In this document: positions 28,028 through 36,997 of the stretch, one piece after another
Numbering within the stretch: position 1 is the stretch's first letter
How the letters are laid out: each line of letters starts with the position of its first letter
Notes under the pieces: generated by a model
The model's database searches: none
The model's input: the letters and a program-made list of their open reading frames with translations, nothing else
What the model was told of the DNA's origin: nothing
Assembly: GCA_034665305.1 (NCBI GenBank)
Contig: JAXDFZ010000008.1
Location: 62,001-126,000, forward strand
Length of the DNA stretch: 64,000 nucleotides
DNA from: DASXRU01 sp034665305
Lineage (GTDB): Bacteria; Acidobacteriota; Blastocatellia; Pyrinomonadales; Pyrinomonadaceae
Direction: 5' to 3'
Position numbers and translations under genes: made by a program

Positions 28028-29884
28028 GTGCCGGTCGTTACCTCATATCATCCACGTCTGATCTCTGTTTCGGGCAACCCCCAGGCTGAAGTTGCGCGCT
28101 GGGTCTTGTGTCGTCTGGGAATTCCCTATCAGGAAGAAACGCGTGCTGGAGGCTCGCAGAGCAGCGCCGCGTTGATGTTGGATACAACTGATGCGCTGCT
28201 GACCGACGGTCAACAAGTGATCCGGTATTACGAAGGACGTTGCGCGGATAGCCGGCGACTGTTTCCAGTTGATCCGAACGCGCGCGCTGAGACTCAGCAA
28301 CTAGTAAGTTTCTTTTTTGCGCAGTTGGGTAAGGCCGGACCTAATTCAGCTGCAGGATCGCCGGCAATTCTTAATTCGGTTTTCGACCAGGTTGAGATGA
28401 AGCTGGCTGACGGGCGCCAATTTCTGGTGGGCGATAAGTTCACGGCAGCTGATTTATCGCTGGCGGCGCTCGCCGGTCCTGCGCTTCAACTTTCAGTGGG
28501 CCAGTTGCCCGCAGCCCAACGCGAAGAAGTTGAAAAACTGCGCGCGCGCCCTGCTGCACAATTCATCCGGCGTCTATACGAGCAAGAAAGGCCGCAACCT
28601 GCCGTAGATCTGACCAGCATCGGCGAGCACAAGTCCGGCCAAACTTTTAAGGAGAAGGTGATTGCTTTCCTGACCGGCGCCGCCGCCATGCGCCCGTTCT
28701 TTAAGTTTCTCCGCTCGTGTTCCCCGAACGTGGCTTTGGGGAAAACCGCCATCATTTCGCGGCACGTGGATGTCATTGACGTACTGACGCGCGACACGGA
28801 ATTTACGATCTCGCAAATCAATGCGCCGCTGTTTGACGCGATCAAGAGCCCTTTCGTTCTCGGAATGGATCGCGGGCCGCAGCATTCACGAGAGTTGGCC
28901 GTCCTGCAACAGGCTGTCCATCGCGAAGACATAGGCCGCATTCGCGATACGGTAAGGCAAAGCGCGGCACAGCTGATTCAGGCGGCGTGGCCTTACGGAA
29001 AGATTGACTCGGTAAACGGAATCGCGCGCGTCGTGCCGGTGCGTTTGTTGGAATCCTATTTTGGCATCCCTTCGCCTGATGACCCCACGATGATGCGTTG
29101 GATGCGGGACACGTTTCACGTCTTGTTTGTAAACCTGGCGAACGATCCGCTCGTGAAGCGCGATGGGGTTCGCTCGGCTGGTGAACTGCGGCAACACGTA
29201 CTGGGTTTGATCGCGAAACGCCGGGAGCAACGCGGCGAACCAAATCAACCGGACGATGTGCTGGGGCGCCTCGTGGCGATGCAGGGCGAAGCCAATCCCT
29301 GGCTCGATGACGATTCAGTGCGGCGCGAAGTCGGCGGGCTGATTGTCGGTGCGGTGGATACTACTTCGAAGTTCGTCAACCTGGCTTTGGATGAATTGTT
29401 CCGACGCCCTGCGGCATTTGCGAGCGCGCGAGACGCGGCGATTGCCGGCGATATGGAGGCAGTCCGGCGTCATGCATACGAAGCTGTCCGTTTCAACCCG
29501 CACAATACTTTCGTGGTGCGGTTTTGTCCGAACGGCGCAGTCGTGGCTGCGGAAACGAAACGTCAGAAAAGGATTCCCGCGGGCGCTAATGTCATCGTTG
29601 GTACGCTCTCTGCCATGTTCGATCCGGAAAAGTTTCCCGCGCCCGACGAATTTCGTGGCGACCGCGAAGTGGAATACCTGCACTTCGGATTTGGTCTGCA
29701 TCGTTGCTTTGGTTACGCCATCAACGGGGTAGTCATCCCGGAGATTCTGGCGGCACTGCTGCGGTTGCCGAATCTGCGCCGGGCCGCCGGGTCAGCGGGA
29801 ACGGTGGTTTTCGATGGGCCATTCCCCGAACGCTTCATTCTTGAGTTTGACGGCGGCTCGCCGGGCGGAGGTGCGGCCGGATGA
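28028..29884 (+). CDS. GST domain fused to cytochrome P450, ~618 aa
   Basis: The first ~200 residues resemble a glutathione S-transferase (thioredoxin-like start with SGNPQAEVARWVL, C-terminal helical part with FTAADLSLAAL). The remainder is a P450: I-helix GAVDTTS, K-helix ExxR in EAVRFNP, and the heme loop FGFGLHRCFG with Cys560 as thiolate ligand. I prefer the GTG at 28028, because GGAG lies 6 bases upstream; an in-frame GTG at 27980 is also possible. A single-chain GST-P450 is rare; the GST part may handle a peroxide or electrophile. The stop overlaps the next start (ATGA), and a DyP-type peroxidase follows, so a shared oxidative reaction is likely. Redox partner not seen. Confidence 0.85.
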   Translation: MPVVTSYHPRLISVSGNPQAEVARWVLCRLGIPYQEETRAGGSQSSAALMLDTTDALLTDGQQVIRYYEGRCADSRRLFPVDPNARAETQQLVSFFFAQLGKAGPNSAAGSPAILNSVFDQVEMKLADGRQFLVGDKFTAADLSLAALAGPALQLSVGQLPAAQREEVEKLRARPAAQFIRRLYEQERPQPAVDLTSIGEHKSGQTFKEKVIAFLTGAAAMRPFFKFLRSCSPNVALGKTAIISRHVDVIDVLTRDTEFTISQINAPLFDAIKSPFVLGMDRGPQHSRELAVLQQAVHREDIGRIRDTVRQSAAQLIQAAWPYGKIDSVNGIARVVPVRLLESYFGIPSPDDPTMMRWMRDTFHVLFVNLANDPLVKRDGVRSAGELRQHVLGLIAKRREQRGEPNQPDDVLGRLVAMQGEANPWLDDDSVRREVGGLIVGAVDTTSKFVNLALDELFRRPAAFASARDAAIAGDMEAVRRHAYEAVRFNPHNTFVVRFCPNGAVVAAETKRQKRIPAGANVIVGTLSAMFDPEKFPAPDEFRGDREVEYLHFGFGLHRCFGYAINGVVIPEILAALLRLPNLRRAAGSAGTVVFDGPFPERFILEFDGGSPGGGAAG

Positions 29885-31149
29885 AGCAAACCGTCCTCTC
29901 GTTTATTACCGAAGTGACGCCGGGGCGTGCCGCGGAACTTGACGCGCTGCTGAAGCACTTGCAAGAAGACCTTTTGCACAATCCGAGTCCGGCGTTGGGT
30001 TTTCCCTCGCTGAAGCAACTCCACTTTGCCAGTCTCCTGGTTCATGAAGATCAAGGCTATCCGGCGATTCTGATCTTCGAAAGTAACTTTGACGGCGAGG
30101 TTCAACCTTTCCTAAATGATTTGCTCCAGATCGCGGGTCCGGCGCTGAATCAGATTTACGGTCATTGTGCGGGATACGTGGAACAGACCAGCGGCGATCC
30201 CGCACCACTGAGAAACTACCTGCGCGATCATATCGTGGAACCTAACGCCTACTACATCGGGAACGTCGGCCGCTCGGTTGCGCGAACCCTGCAAGAAAAC
30301 GGCCTGCGGGACAGCGCGGAAAAGTTTCTTGATGACCTGGTCCACCTGGGCCAGTCGGACGTTCCGCCGCAGACGTTGCGACAGAAAATGCAAAAGTTCG
30401 TGCGTGACAGTCCAGCGCTTGCCTGGGTCGCGAACGTACCGGCGAGACAGACGGCCGGCCAAAAAATTCTTCCGTGGGTTCACATCGTCATCGTCGCGCT
30501 GGTTACGATAGCGCTGCTGCCGATCCTGATTGGGCCATTCATAATTTATCTCATCATCCTGCGCTGGAAAGAGACACATGACATTCCGCAAACAACTCCG
30601 GCGAACAAGGAACACGAAAAGGCATTACTGGAAACTGAGCTGCGACCGAACTCCGTGCAGACCCACATGTCCAGCATTACCATTGTGAAGCCCGGAGCGT
30701 TTCGCCGGTGCACGTTGAGGACAGTGCTCTTTCTAATTGAGCTGGCCGCACGAGTTTCCGTCAAAGGGAACCTGTTCGGCATCGCGACTATTCACTTTGC
30801 CCACTGGTCGTTGATCGATCAGGGGCGGCGTCTGGTTTTTCTTAGTAACTTTGATGGCAGCTGGGAAAACTATCTCGACGACTTCATAGACAAAGTCAGC
30901 GCGGGCCTGACCGGCGTGTGGTCCAACACCACCGGGTTTCCGAAAACGAAGTTTCTCTTTTTTGAAGGGACCCGCAATGGACCGCGCTTCAAGGCGACAA
31001 CGCGCGACAAGCAAACGCCGACGACGATCTGGTACAGCGCCTACCCACATCTGACCGTGCAGAATGTGGATAACAACAGCGCTATTCGCGAAGGGTTTTT
31101 CAAGAACCTGAACGAGCAACAATCCCGCACCTGGCTGTGGCGGTTTTAA
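29881..31149 (+). CDS. Membrane protein of unknown function with duplicated domain, 422 aa
   Basis: No firm family. Two similar parts are visible: ~40-105 (LHFASLLV, then FESNFDG and FLNDLLQ) and ~295-350 (IHFAHWSL, then LSNFDG and YLDDFID). Between them is a long hydrophobic stretch (~198-226) ending before LRWKETHD. The shared HFA-SNFDG pattern suggests two ferredoxin-like alpha/beta modules, perhaps distantly akin to the DyP fold next door. The start overlaps the GST-P450 stop by 4 bases and the DyP gene begins 15 bp after the stop, so the three are surely co-translated. It may anchor the oxidative partners to the membrane; this is inference. Confidence 0.65.
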   Translation: MKQTVLSFITEVTPGRAAELDALLKHLQEDLLHNPSPALGFPSLKQLHFASLLVHEDQGYPAILIFESNFDGEVQPFLNDLLQIAGPALNQIYGHCAGYVEQTSGDPAPLRNYLRDHIVEPNAYYIGNVGRSVARTLQENGLRDSAEKFLDDLVHLGQSDVPPQTLRQKMQKFVRDSPALAWVANVPARQTAGQKILPWVHIVIVALVTIALLPILIGPFIIYLIILRWKETHDIPQTTPANKEHEKALLETELRPNSVQTHMSSITIVKPGAFRRCTLRTVLFLIELAARVSVKGNLFGIATIHFAHWSLIDQGRRLVFLSNFDGSWENYLDDFIDKVSAGLTGVWSNTTGFPKTKFLFFEGTRNGPRFKATTRDKQTPTTIWYSAYPHLTVQNVDNNSAIREGFFKNLNEQQSRTWLWRF

Positions 31150-31164
31150 GCGAGGAAGAATCAA

Positions 31165-32586
31165 GTGGCTGAACTGGAATGCGAAGACGTGCAGGGGTAC
31201 ATCGTTAGCGGTTACGTCCATCTTCCGTGCGCCAGCTATGTCCTGCTGCGCGTTGCTGATGCAAAAGAAGCACGCAATTGGCTGGGCCGGCTGTCGGCCG
31301 AGATCACTACGGCCAACGGCAAGCAGGAAGGCTCGTCGATCAACATTGCGTTTACGCGGCCGGGTTTGGAGCGTTTGGGGCTCGCCTTCCCGGAAACTTT
31401 GGCTACGTTTCCGCTTTCATTCGTGGAAGGGATGGCATCTCCTTACCGTACTCAAATCCTGGGCGACGATGGTGAAAACAATCCGGCGAACTGGGAATGG
31501 GGCGGCACTGATGAGCAGAAAACCGCGGACATTTTGCTGCTGTTATTCGGAGCTGATGAGAATGCGCTCGACTCGCTGCTGGCGCGACAACGATCCACTT
31601 TCGGCGCCGGTGGGGTTGTAGAGTTGCGCGCGCTCGGGGCAGGGCGGCAACCTGACACGCATGAACACTTCGGATTCAACGACAACATCACGCAACCGGC
31701 GCTAGAAGGCACGTCAGCCGTGCGGCGCGCGCTGCCGGAAAATGTGATCGAGATGGGCGAGGTGGTGCTGAGTTATGTGAATGACTATGGCCAGCCTACC
31801 GATAGCCCGGTTGTTTCTCCCGAGCACGATCCGAAAAACATGTTGCCCAATGCGCACCTCGCTGAAGGTGCGCCGCCTGATACTCCGATCATGCGCGACC
31901 TGGGACGCAACGGCACCTACGTCGTGTTCCGGCAAATGGCCCAACACGTGGCGGACTTCTGGAACTATCTCGATGAAGCCAGCCGTGATATCAGTGGCCA
32001 TACCGATCACGAAGCCAGCACCCGCTTGGGTGCGAAGTTCGTGGGGCGTTGGCCCAGTGGCGCTCCCTTGGTAAAGGCGCCCGATGGGGACAATCCCGCG
32101 CTCAGCAATGACGACGACTTCAAATACCTGGAAGCGGATCCGCACGGTTTTAAGTGCCCGATCGGATCTCACATCCGCAGATCTAATCCCAGAGACTCGC
32201 TGCCGCCGAATGCCAAGATGTCATTGGCCTCTGTGAACCGGCATCGCCTGATGCGTCGCGGCCGTTCCTACGGACATCGTGCGGCCGATCCGCGAGTTCA
32301 TGATGGGGTAGAACGCGGACTGCACTTCATTTGTTTGAACGCAGACATCGAGCGGCAGTTCGAGTTCGTGCAACAAACGTGGATTAATAGCCCGGTGTTC
32401 GGTGGGCTCTGCGGCGAAGTTGATCCGTTGGTGGGCCACCTGACGAAAGGCGACGAGGTGATGACCGTACCGGGCGATCCACTGCGGACCCGCGTGCACA
32501 ATCTGAAACGCTTCATAACCGTCAAAGGCGGCGCCTACTTCTTCATGCCTGGAATGAAGGCGCTAAAATACCTTTCAAGTCTGTAA
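31165..32586 (+). CDS. DyP-type heme peroxidase, 473 aa
   Basis: Heme peroxidase of the dye-decolorising family. The proximal ligand His336 lies in CPIGSHIRRSNPRD, and the distal Asp173 sits in FGFNDNITQP. The family motif there is GxxDG; this protein has Asn where the last Gly is expected. The distal-side Arg is in MRRGRSYG. No Tat or Sec signal is present, so it is cytoplasmic or encapsulated. Start GTG with GAGGAAG upstream. It lies 15 bp after the duplicated membrane protein and 48 bp before the TIR gene. The combination with GST-P450 suggests handling of a hydroperoxide or an aromatic substrate. Family call firm, substrate unknown. Confidence 0.93.
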   Translation: MAELECEDVQGYIVSGYVHLPCASYVLLRVADAKEARNWLGRLSAEITTANGKQEGSSINIAFTRPGLERLGLAFPETLATFPLSFVEGMASPYRTQILGDDGENNPANWEWGGTDEQKTADILLLLFGADENALDSLLARQRSTFGAGGVVELRALGAGRQPDTHEHFGFNDNITQPALEGTSAVRRALPENVIEMGEVVLSYVNDYGQPTDSPVVSPEHDPKNMLPNAHLAEGAPPDTPIMRDLGRNGTYVVFRQMAQHVADFWNYLDEASRDISGHTDHEASTRLGAKFVGRWPSGAPLVKAPDGDNPALSNDDDFKYLEADPHGFKCPIGSHIRRSNPRDSLPPNAKMSLASVNRHRLMRRGRSYGHRAADPRVHDGVERGLHFICLNADIERQFEFVQQTWINSPVFGGLCGEVDPLVGHLTKGDEVMTVPGDPLRTRVHNLKRFITVKGGAYFFMPGMKALKYLSSL

Positions 32587-32634
32587 CCAGCATCTGCGAT
32601 CCTATCCTCCGTCCGCGGGTCCAACATAACTATA

Positions 32635-34182
32635 TTGCGCGATCTCATCTACATAAGTTACCGCCATAAAGATCGGGAGTGGCACACGAGACTGCGGCAG
32701 ATCCTGGACGCCGATCCTGATCTGCGGGGTCGAGTTTGGGATGACACAAAGATCTCCGGCGGCCTGGACTTCACCAAAGAAATTAAAGCTCACGTGGCCC
32801 GGGCGCGCATAATGATCATGATCGCCAGTGATGATTATTTCGGACCTGGATCACAAGCCCTGAAATTCGAGGCCCGGCCCGCACTCAAGGCGCATCCCTC
32901 CGGTGAGATCGAGATCCTGTGGTTTCCCGTCCGTGCTTTTGACTATTCCAAATCGCCAGTGCGACGCATTATGGCGGCAACCGGAGCAGGTGCTGTCGCG
33001 TTAACTGAACTGGCGCCCGTTGAGCAAACTAAGCAGCTGCTGAAGGTACATCAGGAGGTGCGACGATGTCTGGGACTCCCGTTTAAGAAGTTGGCAGCAA
33101 AAGCCAAATTTGGAAGTAAGCGAAGGACCCCCGAGCGTTCAGAGGTAAAAGTGCGCCGCCCGGTTTCAATAAATCGAAAATCTGAAAGGAAAGCGACCAT
33201 GGAGCCACCCATTGACTTCCTGATTATTACTCCCTTGGAAGAAGAGCGCGAGGCAATGCTGGCGCACCTCGAAAATCCCAAGCGTCTCCCCCCAGTCGCT
33301 GACGACATTCGGGTTTATTACCCCGCCATGGTGCCGGTAACGTTTACCGACGGATCGAAAGATGAATATAAGGTTGTGTTGACGGACCTGTTGCAAATGG
33401 GACGCCTGGAGGCCGCAAACGCAGTGGGTGATGCCATCCGGCGCTGGCGTCCCCGTTATCTAATCCTGGTGGGTATCGCAGGTGGGCTCGCGAAGGCAGG
33501 CGTGAATGTCGGGGACGTCCTCATAGCGGATCAGGTGGCGGATTATGAATTGCAAAAACTGAAGGCGAACGAGACTGCAATCCGATGGTCAGTACATCGG
33601 GCTTCGCCGGCGCTGCTGGCTGCGTCAAAGCAACTTCGGAACAATGATTGGCAACCGCTGATTCGCGAACAGCGACCTGGATCCGGCCAACCCAAGCGTC
33701 ATTCCGGAGTGGTCTGCACCGGCGACAAGGTGATTGCCAACAGTTTGATACAAGACTATCAGGAGATTTGGACCAAGCTAATCGGAGTCGAAATGGAAGC
33801 AGGAGGCGCTGCCAGTGCGTCTTTTCAAGCTGCAGTTTCGCCTGGCTTCTTCATGGTGCGTGGGGTCTCAGACCTCGCAGACCCGAGCAAGGACCATAAG
33901 CAGACTGAATCCTGGCGCGCGTACGCCTGTGATGTGGCGGGCGCCTATACCGAGGCGTTCCTGAAAAGCGGTCCCGTCGTTGCGGCTGACAAGGCCCCGC
34001 AAAAGAGGAAACCCGTGGAAGCCAGCTCGAAGCAACCGCCGGTGAAGGCGTTGCAGAAATGGCAGGAGAAACTGGAGTTCCTGGAAAGTGAGCTGGTCGT
34101 GGTTACCGGTGCCGCCCAGAAATTTGAAATTAAGAATCAGATCGAAGAGGCCAGGGCGAAGATCAGGGAATTGGGGGGATAG
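32635..34182 (+). CDS. TIR domain - nucleoside phosphorylase - helical adaptor protein, 515 aa
   Basis: N-terminal TIR domain (~1-145): IYISYRHKD opens the first strand, SDDYFGPGSQALKFEAR carries the candidate catalytic Glu. Residues ~195-450 match the nucleoside phosphorylase/MTA-SAH nucleosidase fold: DFLIITPLEEE, LILVGIAGGL, VCTGDKV, GVEMEAGG and VRGVSDLAD. The last ~45 residues (KWQEKLEFLES, AQKFEIKNQIEEA) are a helical hairpin nearly matching the N-terminus of the next protein. TIR domains of this kind cleave NAD+; the phosphorylase could process nucleosides, or act as a ligand sensor. The start is a TTG with weak context, chosen because the TIR fold begins there. Pairing with the STAND gene 7 bp downstream marks a probable effector-sensor system. 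Confidence 0.86.
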   Translation: MRDLIYISYRHKDREWHTRLRQILDADPDLRGRVWDDTKISGGLDFTKEIKAHVARARIMIMIASDDYFGPGSQALKFEARPALKAHPSGEIEILWFPVRAFDYSKSPVRRIMAATGAGAVALTELAPVEQTKQLLKVHQEVRRCLGLPFKKLAAKAKFGSKRRTPERSEVKVRRPVSINRKSERKATMEPPIDFLIITPLEEEREAMLAHLENPKRLPPVADDIRVYYPAMVPVTFTDGSKDEYKVVLTDLLQMGRLEAANAVGDAIRRWRPRYLILVGIAGGLAKAGVNVGDVLIADQVADYELQKLKANETAIRWSVHRASPALLAASKQLRNNDWQPLIREQRPGSGQPKRHSGVVCTGDKVIANSLIQDYQEIWTKLIGVEMEAGGAASASFQAAVSPGFFMVRGVSDLADPSKDHKQTESWRAYACDVAGAYTEAFLKSGPVVAADKAPQKRKPVEASSKQPPVKALQKWQEKLEFLESELVVVTGAAQKFEIKNQIEEARAKIRELGG

Positions 34183-34189
34183 CAACTTT

Positions 34190-36940
34190 ATGCCGACGCG
34201 CAAGCTAATCGACGTGTGGCGGGATAAGCTTGAAGTCTTGCAACTAGCTGAAGCGAGCGAAGCGGATCATGCCCAAAAGTTCGAACTGACCCAGCAAATC
34301 GCTGAGGCTAAAGAGAAGATCGCAGCCCTGGGCCAGGAAAACCTGGGCGCCAGCGGGCGAGTTGCTCCGCAAATCGCGCCGTCGCGCCTCTTCCACGGTT
34401 CACAGAAGGGACCGGCCTTGCTTTTTGGCCGCGATAAAGAGCTCGCCACTCTGGATGCTGTTTGGAACGATAACAGCAAGGTTAACGTCGTCACGATTGT
34501 CGCCTGGGGCGGCATCGGCAAGTCTTCGCTGGTGGCCCATTGGGCCGCGCGAAAACTCGCCGAGCAGGATCATGGTGGGATCTCCCGCTACTTCGATTGG
34601 ACTTTCTTTAGCCAAGGCGCGCGGCAGGAGGGCGACGCCAGGGGCGCGGGTAACGTGGCCTCGGCGGATCTCTTTATCAAGGCCGCCCTGGAGTTTTTCG
34701 GCGATCCGGAACTCGCCGCCGGCAATGCGGGAGCGTGGCAAAAGGGCGAGCGCCTGGCGCAGCTTGTCGGCGAGCACCGCAGCTTACTCATCCTGGACGG
34801 TTTGGAGCCTTTACAGGATGCTAAGACGGGACAGTTGCGCGACGAACCGGTGCGCGTTTTGTTGAGCGGGCTGGCCGCAAACAACAAGGGGCTTTGTCTG
34901 GTAACGACGCGACAACATCTTCCGGAACTTGAGTTGTGGCATCACACCGCGGCACCCGAATGGAGACTGGCAAAGCTGTCGAAAGAAGCCGGTGGCGATC
35001 TCCTGCAGAAACTCGGCGTGGGCGGGACACTGGACGAGCGAGAAAAACTGGCTGAGGATTTGAAAGGACACGCGCTGACGATCACACTGCTGGGCCGGTA
35101 CCTGGCAGAGGCCCATGACGGTGATATTCGGAAGCGGGATTTGGTTTCGCTGAGCGAGGCTGATTACGAGGAAACCAGCGGCCATGCCTTTCATGTGATG
35201 GAAGCATATGAAGAGTGGCTGCAAGAAAACGATAGAATTGCAGAACTTTCTATCCTACGCTTGCTGGGACTTTTCGATCGTCCGGCGACACCCGATTGCA
35301 TTGCCGCCCTGCGACAGCCACCCGTAATTCCTAATCTCACCGATTCGCTTATCAATCTGAGCGATGCTCAATGGAATTTGGCGATTAAGCGCCTTGGAGG
35401 TCTGGGGCTGATTGAAGAACAGCCTTGGGAGCCGCGCCCCCTCGTGGGTTACAGCCTCGAACAGGCGTCGGCAGCGCGGGAAGCAACCGGGCGCAAAGAG
35501 TGGTACGAACTGCCGGAGCCTAAACCACTGGAGAATCGTCACTCTCATATGGCGAATCTCAACTCCCTTGACGCTCATCCACTGATTCGCGAGTTCTTCG
35601 CCAAACGATTGCGGGAGACCCGCGCAGTTGCCTCGAAGGCGGCCCACTCCCGGCTATTTGACGAGCTACGAGATAGCGCGCCTTATTGGCCGGAAGGCCT
35701 TGACGGACTGCAGCCCCTCTATCAGGCAGTTGCGCATGGTTGTCAGGCGGGAAGGTATAAGGAGGCCTGCGAAGAGGTATATATCGGTCGCATCCTGCGG
35801 GGAACTGACGGCAACTACATGCACTATAGCAAGTTCAACCTTGGCGCTATTGGCGCTGATCTTGCTGCGGTTGGTTGTTTCTTTGTCTCACCGTGGATGC
35901 AATTGGCGCCCGAACTTTCAGAGACTATTAAGGCCTGGTTGCTTCATGAAGCGGCGTACAGTCTACGTTCGGCGGGGCGCCTGATCGAGGCCCGCGAGGC
36001 GCAAGCTCGAAATCTCGAAATGCGAATAAGAGAAGGGGCGCTCCAGCACCTGCCATCGAGTGCTGTGAATCTAAGCGATCTGGACCTGATTCTTGGCGAT
36101 GTAGAATCCGCGGTACGCGAATCCAGACAGAGTATGGACTTCGCCGACGAAAGCAAGGAGGTTCAGCAGCGGATGCTTGCACAGGCCAACCTGGCTAATG
36201 CGTTGCATCTGGCAGGGCAAGCATCTGAATCAGCGAAACTGTTCGTAGAAGCGGAGATCGTGCAGCGGCAACTCCAGCCGGAAACACCTATTCTCTACTC
36301 GTTGCGCGGCTTCTCTTATTGCGACCTGCTTTTGTCTGGCGCCGAAACCGCCGCATGGCGAGTGTTCCTGAAGCCGGGATCTGAAATGGGAAATTTAGAT
36401 TTGGCCGAGTCCTGCCGCGCGGTAGTGACTCGGGCGACCCAAACCCTTTCGTGGGTTATCTCAGTCCGATGGCTGCTCCACATCGCTCTTGATAACCTTA
36501 CGCTGGGACGCGCTATGCTTTACGCTGCGTTGCTTGATGATTCGGCTCGCAACGGATTGCCGTCAGCGGGTGAGCATCTGGACGAGGCTATTCACGGTCT
36601 CCAGAGAGCGGCTAGACTGCCGTATGTCCCCCCGGGGCTTCTCACTCGAGCATGGCTTCACGTGCTGCAAGACGAACCACAAAAAGCGCGGCAATTACTC
36701 GATGACGCATGGCAGATTGCGGAACGCGGTCCCATGCGGTTGCAACTGGCCGACGTTCATCTCCATCGGGCCCGGCTTTTCCTTCGTGCGGATCCTTATC
36801 CATGGAACACAAATCCCGACGGAGGGCGCCGCGGGCCTGGTGATGATCTCAGGGCGGCGAGAAAACTCATCACTGACTGTGGTTATGGGCGGCGGGTCAC
36901 GGAACTACAGGACGCTGAGCGGGCATTAGCGGAGCGATGA
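34190..36940 (+). CDS. STAND (AP-ATPase/NB-ARC-like) protein with TPR-like C-terminus, 916 aa
   Basis: The first ~48 residues (VWRDKLEVLQ, AQKFELTQQIAEA, KIAALG) mirror the C-terminal module of the preceding TIR protein. Then comes a STAND ATPase: FGRDKELATL, Walker A GGIGKSS (~107-113), Walker B LLILDGLEP (~200), and a sensor-like CLVTTRQH. Residues ~370-480 look like winged-helix or ARC-like parts; from ~520 on there are helical repeats, TPR-like. ATG 34190 begins 7 bp after the TIR stop with a GGGGGG stretch upstream; a longer frame from 34088 overlaps the previous gene and is unlikely. No membrane segment. The matching modules suggest homotypic recruitment of the effector upon sensing. 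Confidence 0.88.
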   Translation: MPTRKLIDVWRDKLEVLQLAEASEADHAQKFELTQQIAEAKEKIAALGQENLGASGRVAPQIAPSRLFHGSQKGPALLFGRDKELATLDAVWNDNSKVNVVTIVAWGGIGKSSLVAHWAARKLAEQDHGGISRYFDWTFFSQGARQEGDARGAGNVASADLFIKAALEFFGDPELAAGNAGAWQKGERLAQLVGEHRSLLILDGLEPLQDAKTGQLRDEPVRVLLSGLAANNKGLCLVTTRQHLPELELWHHTAAPEWRLAKLSKEAGGDLLQKLGVGGTLDEREKLAEDLKGHALTITLLGRYLAEAHDGDIRKRDLVSLSEADYEETSGHAFHVMEAYEEWLQENDRIAELSILRLLGLFDRPATPDCIAALRQPPVIPNLTDSLINLSDAQWNLAIKRLGGLGLIEEQPWEPRPLVGYSLEQASAAREATGRKEWYELPEPKPLENRHSHMANLNSLDAHPLIREFFAKRLRETRAVASKAAHSRLFDELRDSAPYWPEGLDGLQPLYQAVAHGCQAGRYKEACEEVYIGRILRGTDGNYMHYSKFNLGAIGADLAAVGCFFVSPWMQLAPELSETIKAWLLHEAAYSLRSAGRLIEAREAQARNLEMRIREGALQHLPSSAVNLSDLDLILGDVESAVRESRQSMDFADESKEVQQRMLAQANLANALHLAGQASESAKLFVEAEIVQRQLQPETPILYSLRGFSYCDLLLSGAETAAWRVFLKPGSEMGNLDLAESCRAVVTRATQTLSWVISVRWLLHIALDNLTLGRAMLYAALLDDSARNGLPSAGEHLDEAIHGLQRAARLPYVPPGLLTRAWLHVLQDEPQKARQLLDDAWQIAERGPMRLQLADVHLHRARLFLRADPYPWNTNPDGGRRGPGDDLRAARKLITDCGYGRRVTELQDAERALAER

Positions 36941-36997
36941 TTGTTTTGTCAGAGGGACTCCGTAGTACCCTGTCGAATTCCCAAAATCACAGGCCCA

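Noticed and set aside
33199..33990. Housekeeping MTA/SAH nucleosidase gene (mtnN)
   Set aside because: The domain is internal to a TIR protein and is preceded by no separate gene signals; an ATG at 33199 exists but the frame is continuous with TIR.
12995..36940. Prophage or integrative element
   Set aside because: No integrase, transposase, phage structural gene or tRNA attachment site was found.
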